From assembly GCF_038396675.1 (NCBI RefSeq), contig NC_088930.1:33732501-33796500 (forward strand): a DNA stretch of 64,000 bases, read 5' to 3'. A program made the translations under genes and the position numbers. The notes under the pieces are model-generated. The model had not been told where the DNA came from. It did no database searches and worked only from the letters and a program-made list of their open reading frames with translations. The stretch's first letter is position 1, and each line of letters starts with the position of its first letter. Positions 13,349 through 29,211 of the stretch are shown here, piece after piece. The stretch comes from Hydra vulgaris (lineage: Eukaryota > Cnidaria > Hydrozoa > Anthoathecata > Hydridae).

Positions 13349-16300
13349 ATGAAACCTCAAAGTTTAAAAAGAAAAAAATCAATGGGATGTGCTGTATTTG
13401 GTTGCAACAATAGCCAATATAATCTTGAAGTTTGGCGTAATGAATTTTGTGAAATACACAAGGTTTTAAGAAGCTCTTTGACTTGCACATGTTTGGAACC
13501 TTACAAGTATGTATACTACATATATTGTTATTTATTACAAATTTAAACAAAATATCAGTCTGGCTAATGTATAAAGCGATTCATATGTTACATATTATGT
13601 AGACATATTAATAATATATTATTTATAAATACAATGTTATGGAATAAAAAAACAATGTTGTTGAATATTATAATAATATATTAATAATATATTATTAATA
13701 ATAATAATATGTTATAATATATTATTAATATATTATTATAATATTCAATAACATTGTCATGGAATAGGGGTATATAATACTTAACTACATAATTATGTAG
13801 CCAAGTTATATTGCAAGGTATATTGAACTATAACACCTACATAATTATGTAGGCAGATGTTATATATAAATAGGCAGATATCATATCTAAATATCATGCA
13901 TGCTTAGTAAGTAGTTGTATAGTTAAATAATTATTTATGTAGGCATATATTATATACCCTTATTCCGTAATATGCCTACATTATAATATATATGTTATAT
14001 ATATTATATAGACCTATTGTAGATATATACTATATAGACATATTGTAGATGTGTAATGTATCTAAAATATGTCTATATAGTATATATCTACAATAGGACT
14101 ATATAATATCTTTCTATATACCCTTAACACCTATTATATACCCCTATTCCTTAACATATACATTAAAATTATCATTTTAAATCTGGTTAATCTGGTACCC
14201 AGGGTAAAAAAAACAACCTATATAGAAATAAGCTTTCATGGAAGTTACTGTATACATGTATAGTACATAGTACGTTTTTATGTAGGCAGATATTATATAC
14301 CTTATTCCATAATATGCCAACATATGTATATTCAATAATCTATAATGTATCTAAAATACACATAATAGTCTATGTAAGATCTTTCACCAACGAATTTATG
14401 AAAGGTATTGTATTTCTAATTATCTGTCTTTGTTTTTCTTGTATTTTGATTGTTGATACAGATGGTTGGTGAGACAAACTATGATTAACTCATAATAAAA
14501 GGGATTTAAATCAGGGAATTCACTTCAAGATCCTGTTAGACAACTTGTCTATTGTGATATGTTTTTTACAGAGTATATAATTTATTTAAAAAAACAGTGG
14601 AATCTGTGAAGTGTTCACGAGTACGGATGACCGATTGTTTAAAACTGATATTTAAATACACTAGAATTATTTGTATTTATATAGCTATACATTTTTTAAT
14701 CGAATAAGTTGTTTCTTTTTAGATTATTTGTATTTCCATCAGAAAAAAAATTGCCAGCAAAGCGTATAAAGTGGCAACAACTAATTAACCGTCAAAGCCC
14801 AACACATCAAAATAAATACTGTAAAATTGGAGCCAACCATAGAGTATGCTCTCAACATTTTGTAGATAGTGAGCCATCTATAGAAAACCCATATCCAATA
14901 ATTAATCTTGGTTACGATTCATCAAAAAAAGTCAGAACTATTTTACCTGCACCATCTCGACGATCGAAAATAAATAAAAAATTAGAGTTAAATTGTGAAC
15001 AATTACCATCTTGTACTTTACAATCAACTCCTGCAACATCACTTTTACCATTGAATTTTTCTAAGAAAAAAATTGATATGCAATATCTCTTTACTGATGA
15101 TGCTACTAAAAAGAATTCAACATTAAAATTGACTTCAGATTCTATATCTTTCTGGTCACCATCAACTTTAAAAAATACAGAAGACAAAAGTTGTGTAGAG
15201 ATAAAAAAAAAAAGTTGTGTAGAGTCAGAAGAAAAAATTTGTGTAGATTTTTCTATTGTTAATGAATCATTGCAGGACATACACAAAGAATCATTGAATG
15301 ACTCACATGATGAGATAAATTTGCTAAAATATCAAGATAATATTGAAAAACCTGTTTTGGATTGCAGCAATAATGATCTCCTTGTTAATGACTTATTGTT
15401 GGAAATTTTAAGATTAAAGAACAAAAATATTTGTTTAAAGAGCAAAAATAAAGCCTTACATAAAAAAGCAAATATGTTTAAGAAACTTTATTTAAAAAAC
15501 TCAAAAGATATTTTTACATTGCATACACAAGTTATAAAATGTGTTTGTATGCAAAGTGTTACAAGTCGCATTTTAAAAACTGATAGTGATTGTGACTTTT
15601 TTACTGGGGTTCAAACGGTAGCTGAGTTCAAATCCCTTCATACGATAATTTCACCATTTGTTCGCAGGAGATGGCGTGGTACAAAAAACACTACTACTGT
15701 TACAAGAAAGTTTAAAAAAGTACCTAAGCAATTTGGACCTCACAGGAAACTGTTAAGTGAGGACGAATTTCTTTTGTTTTTAATGAAATTGCGTCTTGGA
15801 TTGTTAAATCGAGATTTAGCAGAAAGGTTTAATGTTTCAGAAGCTTTAATTAGCTCCATAATATCTTCATGGCTTAAAGCATCTTCTGCAGTGTTATCAC
15901 CAATTGTTTATATTCCTGATAAAGTTAACATCATAAATACTCGCCCAGGTCGTTTTAAAGATTACAAAAATCTTCACTCTATTATGGATGCAACAGAATT
16001 TTTTATTGAAACTCCCAAAAATCCAGATCTACAAAAGTTAACATGGAGTGAATACAAGCACCATAACACAATGAAAGTTCTTGTTTGTATAGCTCCAAAT
16101 TCTGCAATAATGTTTTTATCTCATTGTTATGGTGGATCTGTATCTGACAAAGCAATTACTAATTTTAGTGCATATCTTGACAAAGTTCCACCACATTCTC
16201 AAATTATGGTTGACAAAGGTTTCCTTATTAAAAAAGAATGTGATGCTCGACACATTACTTTAACTATGCCACCTGGAAGAAAAGGTTCCGAGCAAATGAC

Positions 16301-16487
16301 ACCTTCTGAAATCGTTAATACACAAAAATTTGCAAATCTAAGGATTTTAGTGGAACAAGTTATTCGGAGGTTAAAGACTTTTAGAATCTTGGCTGTAGAA
16401 TATCCTGTTAATATGATAAGATGTTTTGATGATATAGTTACAGTCTGTGCTGCATTGTCAAACTTACGGAAACCTATTTACTTGTAA
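13349..16487 (+). CDS. THAP-domain DDE transposase (two exons)
   Basis: Join 13,349-13,506 and 14,723-16,487. The donor is GTATGT, the acceptor TTCTTTTTAG, and a lysine codon is split. The product is 640 aa. Residues about 12-105 form a THAP zinc finger (C14, C19, C95, H98) with W70 and the FVDSEP and NPYPIINLGYD tail usual in this class. A lysine-rich, coiled-coil-like stretch follows at about 270-315. A helix-turn-helix lies at about 397-440 (LSEDEFLLFLMKLRLGL, NRDLAERFNVSEALIS). The DDE_4-like nuclease core has all three acids: D475 (IMDATEFF), D550 (MVDKGF) and E597 (ILVEQVIRR). It should bind the terminal repeats and cut and join DNA in the nucleus. No stop or frameshift was found, so it looks recently active. 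An alternative start is the ATG at 13,382. AATAAA at 16,552 is a fitting polyadenylation signal. Family placement within ISL2EU versus Harbinger-like is inferred from the partner gene and the AT duplication. Confidence 0.9.
13507..14722 (+). other. Intron of the THAP transposase, rich in inverted repeats
   Basis: 1,216 bp with no coding blocks. It carries hairpins: CAATGTTATGGAATA and TTGAATATTATAATAATA near 13,630-13,690 mirrored at 13,720-13,770, and ATATGTCTATATAGTATATA near 14,065 mirrored at about 14,020. CTACATAATTATGTAG palindromes lie near 13,785 and 13,840. Variants of ATATATACCYTTATTCC recur several times, suggesting small hairpin elements inserted in the intron. Confidence 0.7.
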
Positions 16488-16605
16488 TGATATTATTGAG
16501 TACTTATTTGAAAGTTTGGGTTCACTTGATAAATTTAATTAAATACAAAAAAATAAAGATTGTATGTGTATTTGTATAAACATTCATACAATTTACATAT
16601 ATACA

Positions 16606-16702
<97 letters not shown>

Positions 16703-18331
16703 TATATTATATTATATTAACACAAATAAGAACTGAAATTAATTTTGAATACAATAAAAATTAAATAACAAAGAGAAGAATGAAATCCTATACACATATG
16801 GATTTTTTTTTTGTAACCGTAAATACAACTACGAAAGTCCCGTATCCGTTGCTGAAAGAATCTGTTAATAGACAGATTATTTTATTAAGTTTGGTCGCTT
16901 TTTTTGAATATTAGGCATTCATTTGACTAGATTTAAAAACATTCTCAATACATTGTAGTATGGAACGTCTGACCAAGTGCAAATTTTATAACTACTACAT
17001 AAGTTCGCAAATTTGAAAAACCAGCATGTGCGCTAAAATAATTTTGAAGATTCACTCATGAAAAATTCGTACTTATGCCAAATTTTGTAAATCCGTCGTA
17101 CATATTACATATTTTTAATTATTCGCCAAGGCCGAGGAGGCCGCTCGTTTTTTTGTATTATTTTTTATTGTTGTTACAAAACTCTCTTAATAAATTTTAA
17201 TAAGATCTTTCAATCAGGCCCCTTCCCCACTTTAAACGTGTAGACTTACTGTTTAAATCCGTTAGGAAAACTTATAAGTAATGGGGCGGTTTCAGTGGAA
17301 CCGACCCGACTTATATAAACGGGTCAGGTATTCATAGATTTAAATCTAGAATAAACTGCTTGGAAAACTGATTATAAACTGTTAGGCAAACTTAGATTAT
17401 ACGAATTTTGGTTAGACAGGTAAAAGTTTTAGTTGCGCAAATAATACGTAGCTGTCATTCAGAAGAGTTTGACTAAACAAGAGATTTTTACATTTTTAAT
17501 GTCTCTCATACACCGAACTATAGGTTTAAGTTGATGAACCTAGATATAAAGCTGTATTACAAGACTCATATTTGTCTATCCAAGAGTTTGTTTGAAATTT
17601 TAACATACATAGAGTAGCTTTAAACGTGCAGAAGAACTCTGTAGTTAATAATGAAAAAAGAGTTTAATTTAACATTAACTTTCACAGACAGCTCGAAATT
17701 ATGAAGAAGAATTTACACTATTATATACAATATTTACGTTAATATCTTACGCTAAAATATATATTTTAATGTAATGGCCATCTAAAATAAATAAATGGGC
17801 TTAGGTTCCCTCAATAGCTGTTGTTGTTTTTTTAAGCTCAAATAGTGTTTGAGATTTCAAAAAAATAATTTTTATTTCCAAACGCTCTTTGTATTTTTAT
17901 AAAACAATTACTCTTGAATAAAAAAGGTTTTATTTGAGAAAAACTTGGCGGTCTCGTCTGGTACACAGTGCCCTGTTAATTTTACCAACTTTTCTTAACT
18001 GCGTTGATAAGTGCTAATACACATGGCCACGCACATTAAGTAGCCTTTTTTGACGGAACATTTTTTTGTTAGACTTTGCCGTAAAGAAGACCCGTTCCGT
18101 TTTTTTAAATATAACCGGGTTCTATTTTTAAAAAAATACCGCCACTAATAGAATGAAAGTCTTATTACTTCACTGAATATAATGAAATTATTCAAATATG
18201 TAATACATTTTTTGATTAAGTAAAAAAAAAAATTGTTTACATTTAAATTTTATCTTTACTTTTTTAAGAATATATTTTTGCATTTTTTGCACATCCATGA
18301 ATCATCATCTGATGGTATATCGTTTGCAGTT
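16488..18331. other. Spacer between the two convergent transposon genes
   Basis: It contains the transposase 3' end with AATAAA at 16,552, a (TA)n array at about 16,609-16,697, and otherwise non-coding sequence. CCGAGGAGGCC near 17,133 and an imperfect inverted pair (GGGGCGGTTTCAGTGG near 17,282 and ACCGCCACTAAT near 18,138) are the only marked features. The pair may bound a nested element, but I could not prove it. Confidence 0.5.
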
Positions 18332-20948
<2,617 letters not shown>

Positions 20949-21164
20949 AATTAAAAATATTCTAAAATATAAACTTATATAAATTTAAACTTTGAATAAC
21001 CTTATATAAAGCTAAAAAAATATCTATATTATGAGAAAACTCATGCAAACGACTGTTTCGTTCAAGGATGCTCTCTTAATTTATCTGTGTATTTACTTTC
21101 TTTCATGCGATTCTGCGCATAACAAACAATAACATACTACTAAGAAATGCGCGCGCACGTAATT

Positions 21165-21185
21165 ATCGGAACTGTGAAGACGTGT
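21165..21185 (-). repeat. Right terminal inverted repeat of the 8-kb transposon
   Basis: Ends AACTGTGAAGACGTGT, followed by the AT duplication at 21,186-21,187. From 21,188 the sequence matches 28,745-28,802 in reverse, which is target DNA. Confidence 0.85.
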
Positions 21186-21241
21186 ATTCATGCTTGTAAT
21201 ACCCCATTCATTTAATATGAAGTTTAAGAAAAAGTTGGTAA

Positions 21242-21500
21242 TTGCCGTTTCCCAGTGAAAAAGCGCACATGGGATACGCGTGGATTTTTTCCATATGTAA
21301 CCCACGTGGGGATTATTATTTTGTCCCATGTGGGTTTCATATGGTAAATCCCACATGGATTCCATATGGCAAATCCCATATGGGATACGCGTGGGTTTTT
21401 ACCATATGTAACCCATATGGGGATTATTATTTTGTCCCATGTGGGTTTCATATGGTAAATCCCACATGGGTTTTATGTGGTAAATCCTACATGGGATATA
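21242..21500. repeat. CATATGGG/CACATGGG-type repeat, about 120-bp unit twice
   Basis: Two consecutive copies (about 21,268-21,375 and 21,380-21,495) of a unit with GGGATACGCGTGG, CCATATGTAACCCA, GGGGATTATTATTTTGTCCC and CATATGGTAAATCCCACATG. Nearly every block is itself a short palindrome around CATATG or CACGTG. Related sequence lies at 28,455-28,685. Confidence 0.85.
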
Positions 21501-21790
21501 GGTGGAAAATACTACATGTTATAGATCTTAAATGCCACATATTTTAATCCAAATGGTATAAAAGTAGTCAATACTAGACAAATGAAAGTCTTCTATGATA
21601 ATTTTTAAAATTCTTTTAATTTAAAAATTACTTAAATAGTAATTTAAAATTAATCATCGAAGCTTTCAGAGAGGCTTAACTTAATCTGGTATTTGCTACT
21701 TTATCCCATTTGGTATTCAAAATGTGTAGCATTTTTGATCTTTTACATGTGATGTTTTCCACCTATAACCTATGTGGGATTTACCATAAA
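21476..21790. repeat. Inverted repeat continuing the CATATGGG repeat
   Basis: TATGTGGTAAATCCTACATG and the following GATATAGGTGGAAAATAC at 21,476-21,570 are mirrored by 21,700-21,790 (TTTTCCACCTATAACC, ATGTGGGATTTACCATA). About 130 bp separate the arms. The repeat therefore looks like the arm of a foldback-type element. Confidence 0.65.
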
Positions 21791-22509
<719 letters not shown>

Positions 22510-22559
22510 ACGGCCTTCTATAATAACAGGCCTTGACATCGCGCAAAATGCCGTAAAAA

Positions 22560-23231
22560 CTGAAGGCCGATTAAACTTTCACTTTTACTTATATTGATAT
22601 ATTTTTATATTAGGTAGGGTGTAATGGCAGTCTATGTTTTCTAATAATAATCTCTAGTAAAGACGGAAATATAAAAAGAAAACCAAAAAGTTGTTAAAAG
22701 ATAATCATATTTTTCGTATTTCAAATTTCATTAAGAATATTTATGTAATATTAAATAGTATCAATAACAAGCAGAACCATAACAAAGTTTATATCTATAT
22801 ATTAAAAAGATAACTGTATTTTTAATTTTTTTTGCTAAAAATGGTAACAATAAAAATCACCAACAATAAAAAACACCAACAAAAGTTGATTCAAGCAAAA
22901 AAAAAGTTTTATCAATATATCTCAACAGGGTAAATATATACAAATCCAAACATATTGAAAGACATTTAGGCTAATGAGAAAATAAAAAACATAACTAGTA
23001 AATAGCATAATTAATTACAAAACTAATTTTCACATAATTTATGATAGCTTTAGTATTTTGGGAGTGGTAATTAGTGAGTAATTCTTTAGCAGAATATTAG
23101 AATATACTCTGCATTGTTTTTTTGTGATTTTAAATTAATATTTAGCAGTAATGAACTAAAACTGAGTAACACAAAATGTTCTGTGTAAAGGGTCAGTAGC
23201 ACCTTGAAAAAAAAAAGCAAAATATTGACCA
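22560..23231. other. 3' non-coding part of the P-like element
   Basis: AT-rich sequence between the left terminal repeat and the end of the transposase relic. No frame or motif recognised. Confidence 0.6.
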
Positions 23232-24801
23232 TTAGAAAAGAGCATCAGAAGGAATTTCAAGTCCGCCTCTGTTTAGGCAATACAGATAACTTCCATATTT
23301 ATAATAATAATTGGTAGAATCATTATAAATTTTTATTTCGCTTTTTTGCACATAGCCAGCTATGTAAACTATAGCCACTAATGTAGATTTATTAACTGAG
23401 CTTTCAAGATCATGTATATTATCCAGAAGTTCTTTTTCATCAGTAGAAATATCTCTAAAACATATGTCACAAGTATGACCATCGATACCATCAACAGGAA
23501 TGTCAAGTTGTAATATCAATTTAGTAAGTTGAATATTAATTTTTTCAAATACAGATTTAGCGTTTATAAAGTAAGTACCTCCAGATCCCTGTCAAAGCTT
23601 AGAAAAAGCTTTTTCAAGTGGATCTGTTGAAAACCAACCTAATAAGACAAACTTTGCTCCATTACTCATCAAAGTTTCTACAAGATCAACAAAGCCATAA
23701 CATGAATGCGCTATTGCATTGCTAGTATCTAGCGTAAGCTGTTTTACACGCTTACCTGTAGGTTTCATAAAATTTGACAGTTCAGCAATATCTCGTAGCA
23801 GTTGTAACTGTTGATCACCAACTGAGTGGATTTCTTTGCATAATTCATTTCTAAACCGAATGCCAGCACCAGGTGCTTTGACATTAACAACATTCGAAAA
23901 AAAGTTATTTTTTCAATAAATACAGCAGTACCTTCAAATGCTTTATTTTCAATCTCTGGATGCGTTTTTAATACAGCTACTGTTTTTTTGCAAAAAACAG
24001 ACAAACAAAACTTTACAGATTGTCTCTCTATTGGTTTTGGATAAACTGATTTAGCTGTAAGTTTAGAGAGTTTAAAAAGACTATTACACTCAGTTTTATA
24101 TACAGTTTCTAAATCACTCCACTTAGCCAAAGCCAGTTCTTTATTGTTCAAAAACTGAAGTTCCCCAGTCTTTTTTGTCAACCAATTGTTTCGTATAGAT
24201 TCTAGTAGATGCACATAATCATACAATAAATATATACCTGATGTTGTTAACCATGGTTTACTATCAACTGTTTTAAACATTCCAAAAAATCTTTGATTTA
24301 CACGGTTACCATCAGTAATTATTACCAGTGTCTTACTATTTTCGATATTATTTATTGTATAGACAATTTGTTGACATTGAGCAAACTGAAATTCAGAGGA
24401 AAGATTTGCAACAGGTTGAGCTCTACATATAAATTCTGGACCTCCAAAAAGACATTTAATCATACATGATAAAATTGTTTTAGCTAACTTTTCAGGGTAG
24501 TTTACTGCTTGACCAAACAAAGCACCTCTTTGGTAAAGCAATGAAGCTTTGACATAGACCTCATCAATTAGTAGTATGGAAATTCTTTATAATGAATTTA
24601 AATTCATAAAAATACTATTTATGAAACTTAGGTCCTCCATTGAGCTTATTTTTGAAGTCAATTGTGTTTAAGTCCTTATACTTGGCAACTTGTAGTCAAT
24701 ACACAAACAATCATATAAACTTCGTTGTAGTTGTAATTGATATTGTAGTTGAAGTTGAGATAGTCCGACTTGCACAGAGATACACAGCATTTCAAAGGCA
24801 T
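23232..24801 (-). pseudogene. THAP9/P-element-type transposase, broken
   Basis: The start at 24,801 reads MPLKCCVSLCKSDY, the first part of a THAP finger, and then coding sense is lost, so the rest of the THAP and the linker seem deleted. It resumes near 24,575 with ILLIDEVYVKASLLYQRGAL, where D is the first catalytic acid of the RNase H-like core. VIITDGNRVNQRFFGMFKTV supplies a second conserved D. WLTTSGIYLLYDYVHLLESI, RNNWLTKKTGELQF and PKPIERQSVKFCLSVFCKKT follow in family order. A frameshift near 23,900 and stops near 23,590 precede the C-terminal block at 23,519-23,232 (VAIVYIAGYVQKSE, YLYCLNRGGLEIPSDALF). It is non-functional as read. Live homologues are nuclear cut-and-paste transposases. 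Confidence 0.85.
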
Positions 24802-25070
24802 TTTTTAAGGTATTTAAAAAAACTAATCGTTAGTTTGACAATATTATTACCTTACAATGTTAACGCCTTGAAACTTACAACGTTATTGTCTTGAAGTTGC
24901 GCTATCTAATTTATAAACCAATTAAATTTTAAAGATTTATTAAAAAAGCGCGAACACAAACTTTCGTCTAATGTTAAAAGATGAAAATGTAAACGCAGTA
25001 TTAGGAATTGGCCTTCAGTTTAACAAATTTGTTGCGCGATGTCAAGGCCTGTTATTATAGAAAGCCGCGG

Positions 25071-25276
25071 TCACACATAATATAATATTCTGAAACTAAT
25101 AAACAAACATCTAAATTTCTATAAGTAAATTTATTCTTTGATCATTGCCTTTATATCCTATCTTATTTTCATATCATAATCTATTATGGTATTATTTATA
25201 TAACATATCACAACAATATTATTAAATTTGTGATGTTCAAATATCATATGAACATTCTCTAACATGTTCATATGAT
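25071..25276. other. Spacer with a perfect short palindrome
   Basis: About 25,233-25,281 holds TCAAATATCATATGAACAT facing ATGTTCATATGATATTTGA across an 8-base spacer. It lies at the outer edge of the large inverted repeat. Confidence 0.6.
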
Positions 25277-26117
25277 ATTTGAATATAGTTCTTGAGTATA
25301 TTATCTGCAAACAATTGACTGATGCAAGTTCAAATGTTGTCAAAAACCAAGCATGCATGCATGGGACACTGCAGTGTCCCACAAAGAAATGCTGGTTTGA
25401 AAGTCAAATTTTCTTTATTAAAAAAAAATATTAAAATAGGGGGGAGATAGGAAGGTTTCCGTAATTTTTTTTAGGCTCCAAAACTTTTAACTTTATATAT
25501 AATAAGGTTCATAAAACTAAGGGACTTACGAAGTAAATTGAGGAACAAAAACAGGATATTTACAGAAACTTTTCAATTTTTAATCTGGAGTACCAGTGTA
25601 ATTGGGAATTAAGTCGCTGGGTCCAGTATTCAAAGTAATATGATCTAAAGTAATATATAAATTAAATAAAATGCTTTAAAATGCATGCAGTTATACATAT
25701 AACTCCTGACAGTTAACTATATGTATAACTAGTTATACATAAAATTTATTATATAAACTTATTTTCTAAGGTTATGCTTGAACAAATTAGTACCAATTAA
25801 TTCAAATTCAAGATTTAGTTCAAGTTCAAGTTCTTATTTGTTCATTGTTTTTTCACTATTTTATATTTAATTGTTCAAATTTGTTAACTGGTACTAATTC
25901 TTACTTCAGTAAGAATATTTATCATTGTTGAACGTGATTTTATTAGTAACTTAATTTTACTTTCAACATATTTTGACAACACCCTTTACATTTTAAATGA
26001 TGATAGCTTTACTTTTCTATTGATATTAAATTTATTACGTTTCAATAACTCAGATTGAATTTTACTGAAATATTGTAAGCTTTGTAAGAATTTGCTGTAT
26101 ATCAAATGGCTGTATAT

Positions 26118-27285
<1,168 letters not shown>

Positions 27286-27694
27286 TATTTTTACTTTATT
27301 TAAAATGACATTTGATATACAACAAACCCCTACAAAGCTTTCAATAATTCAGTTATGATACAATCTGAGTTATTGAAATGTAATAAATTTAACATCAATA
27401 GAAAAGTAAAGCTGTCATCATTTAAAATGTAAAGGGTGTTGTCAAAATATGTTGAAAATAAAATTAACAAATAAAATCACGTTCATCAATGATAAACATT
27501 CTTACTGTAGTAAGAAATAGTACTAATTAACAAATTTGAACAAATAAATATAAAATTAACAAAAACAATGAATAAATAAGAACTTTAACTTGAACTTTAA
27601 CTAAATCTTAAACTTGAATTAATTGGTACTAATTTGTTCAAGCATAACCTTAAAAAATAAGTTTCTATAACAAATTATATGTATAACTAGTTAT

Positions 27695-27812
27695 ACATAT
27701 AGTTAACTATCAGAAGTTATATGTATAACCATATCAGGAATTATATGTATAACTATATTAGGAGTTATATGTATAACTATATCAGGAGTTATATGTATAA
27801 CTATATGCATTT
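27695..27812. repeat. About 25-bp tandem repeat inside arm 2
   Basis: Four copies of a unit like GGAGTTATATGTATAACTAT plus ATCA. Each copy is palindromic around TATAC. Arm 1 has fewer copies (25,687-25,745), so the array changed after the arms separated. Confidence 0.75.
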
Positions 27813-28235
27813 TAAAGTATACTATTTTATTTAAACATTACTTTAGATTATATTACTTTAAAAACTGGACCCAGAGGCTTTATTCCCAATAACACTGTGG
27901 TACTCCAGATTAAAAATTGAAAATTTTCTGTTAATATCCTGTTTTTGTTCCTCAATGTAGTTTGTAAGTCCCTTAAGTCATAAGGACCTTATTATATCTA
28001 AAGTTAAAAGTTTTGGAGCATAAAAAAAGTTACAGAAACTTATCTCCCCCACCACCACCACCCTATTTTTTTCTTTTTTAACAAAGAAAATTGGGAATTC
28101 TTTGACTTTCAAACCTGAATTTTTTTTGTGGGACACTGTAGTGTCTCATGCATGCATGCTTGGTTTTTGACAACATTTGAACTTTCATCAGTTAATTGTT
28201 AGCAGATAATATACTCAAGATCTATATTCAAATAA

Positions 28236-28454
28236 CTATTATATTATCCTAATGATACGTCTATTTGCACAAATCTTAATCTTATTTCTATAAAGAAAGA
28301 TAAACATTATTCGTGGTACTTATATACTTGCTTGCCATTCTCTATATTAATATAAAATATTTTCACACAATATAAATGTAACGCAATGCAATGTCGATTT
28401 AAAATTTTCTTTTTTTTAGTTTTTTTTAAAAAGTTTTTTTTTTTAGTTTCCAGC
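28236..28454. other. No gene seen
   Basis: AT-rich spacer ending in T-rich runs. Confidence 0.5.
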
Positions 28455-28685
28455 TTTCAAATTAATTCCCATGCAAATCCCACATGAAACCCACGTGGGA
28501 TTTCCCATGTGTGTAAATACCATATGGTTCCCACATGTAACCCATGTGGGATTACCCACATGGGTTTAAGGTGACAAATTTCCATACGGATACCACATGG
28601 GAAAATCCGTCCCACGTAAATCCCATCAATCCCACACGGAACCCACGCGGAACCCATGTGGGACGCGGTTTTATTTTTCACTGGG
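28455..28685. repeat. Second copy of the CATATGGG/CACATGGG-type repeat
   Basis: Dense short palindromes: AACCCACGTGGGATT, CCATGTGTGTAA, ACCCATGTGGGATTACCCAC, GAACCCATGTGGGAC. It is in the opposite orientation to the copy at 21.2-21.5 kb and shares the flank TTTTTCACTGGG. Confidence 0.8.
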
Positions 28686-28741
28686 TTCGTTGTCCCCATT
28701 TTTAATGTTTATATATAAACATTAAAAATGGGGACAACGAA
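28686..28741. repeat. Perfect 56-bp palindrome
   Basis: Runs TTCGTTGTCCCCATTTTTAA to its exact complement TTAAAAATGGGGACAACGAA across a TATATA centre, without a mismatch. The related sequence at about 21,247-21,256 (reverse strand) goes directly from CACTGGG to AAACGG, so the palindrome looks like an insertion. Confidence 0.9.
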
Positions 28742-28845
28742 ACGGCTATTAATAACTTTTTCTTAAACTTCATATTAAATGAATAGGGTATTACAAGCAT
28801 GAATTATGTATAACTACGGAGACTTTAAATTTGAGTAAATTAGAA
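28742..28845 (-). other. Relative of the empty target site of the 8-kb transposon
   Basis: Read on the minus strand, AATTTACTCAAATTTAAAG and CTCCGTAGTTATACATAAT correspond to the DNA left of 13,186. TCATGCTTGTAATACCC and TTCATTTAATATGAAG correspond to the DNA right of 21,185. The two parts are contiguous here and share one AT at the junction. Confidence 0.85.
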
Positions 28846-28990
28846 AAAAAAAATTTTAATTTTTTAAAAAATGTTTCAGCTGTTTTTTTAATTGAATGTC
28901 GTGTTATGATTCGAAGCAAGAAAAGAAGCTTAAACTTACTCGTGCTTTTAAAATAAAGTGATTCTTTTTATTACATTACCGAGTTATAGT

Positions 28991-29211
28991 CAGGGCCGGC
29001 GCGAGTAAGTGTCACGTGGAGGAGGGGGGGGGGGCATTATAACTTTAGCCGACTCCGACTGACTGTCTAAATTTACTGACAAACTTGTCTAAAGGGTCTA
29101 CATTTGCCGACTGACTTATTGAAAACGGTTAAATTTGCCGACTAAATGAACAAAAAAACCTTTGATGGGGGGAGGGACACCGCACCATATCCTCCTATCG
29201 CGCCGGCCTTG
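28991..29211. mobile_element. hAT-type MITE with perfect 8-bp target duplication
   Basis: The ends are CAGGGCCGGCGCGA and, in reverse complement, CAAGGCCGGCGCGA. GTTATAGT flanks both sides (28,983-28,990 and 29,212-29,219). The 221-bp interior has repeated GCCGACT motifs and a run of G. It is non-coding and would be moved in trans by a hAT transposase. Confidence 0.92.

Larger units (their letters stand above)
22510..25070. mobile_element. P-like DNA transposon, internally deleted
   Basis: A 30-bp stretch near the left end (22,517-22,546, containing AACAGGCCTTGACATCGCGC) is identical to the reverse complement of 25,032-25,061. A weaker inner inverted pair follows (AAACTGAAGGCCRATT). The flanking octamers TCACACAC (22,502) and TCACACAT (25,071) fit the 8-bp duplication expected of P elements, with one change. 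The outermost bases of the ends (ACGG against CCGCGG) do not align cleanly. Inside lies a broken P-type transposase on the minus strand. Confidence 0.8.

Noticed and set aside
14912-15286. 124-residue minus-strand frame
   Set aside because: It is the shadow of the THAP transposase coding exon.
21224-21547. Overlapping 75-101 residue frames with HMG/THMG/NPTW repeats
   Set aside because: They are produced on both strands by the CATATGGG tandem repeat.
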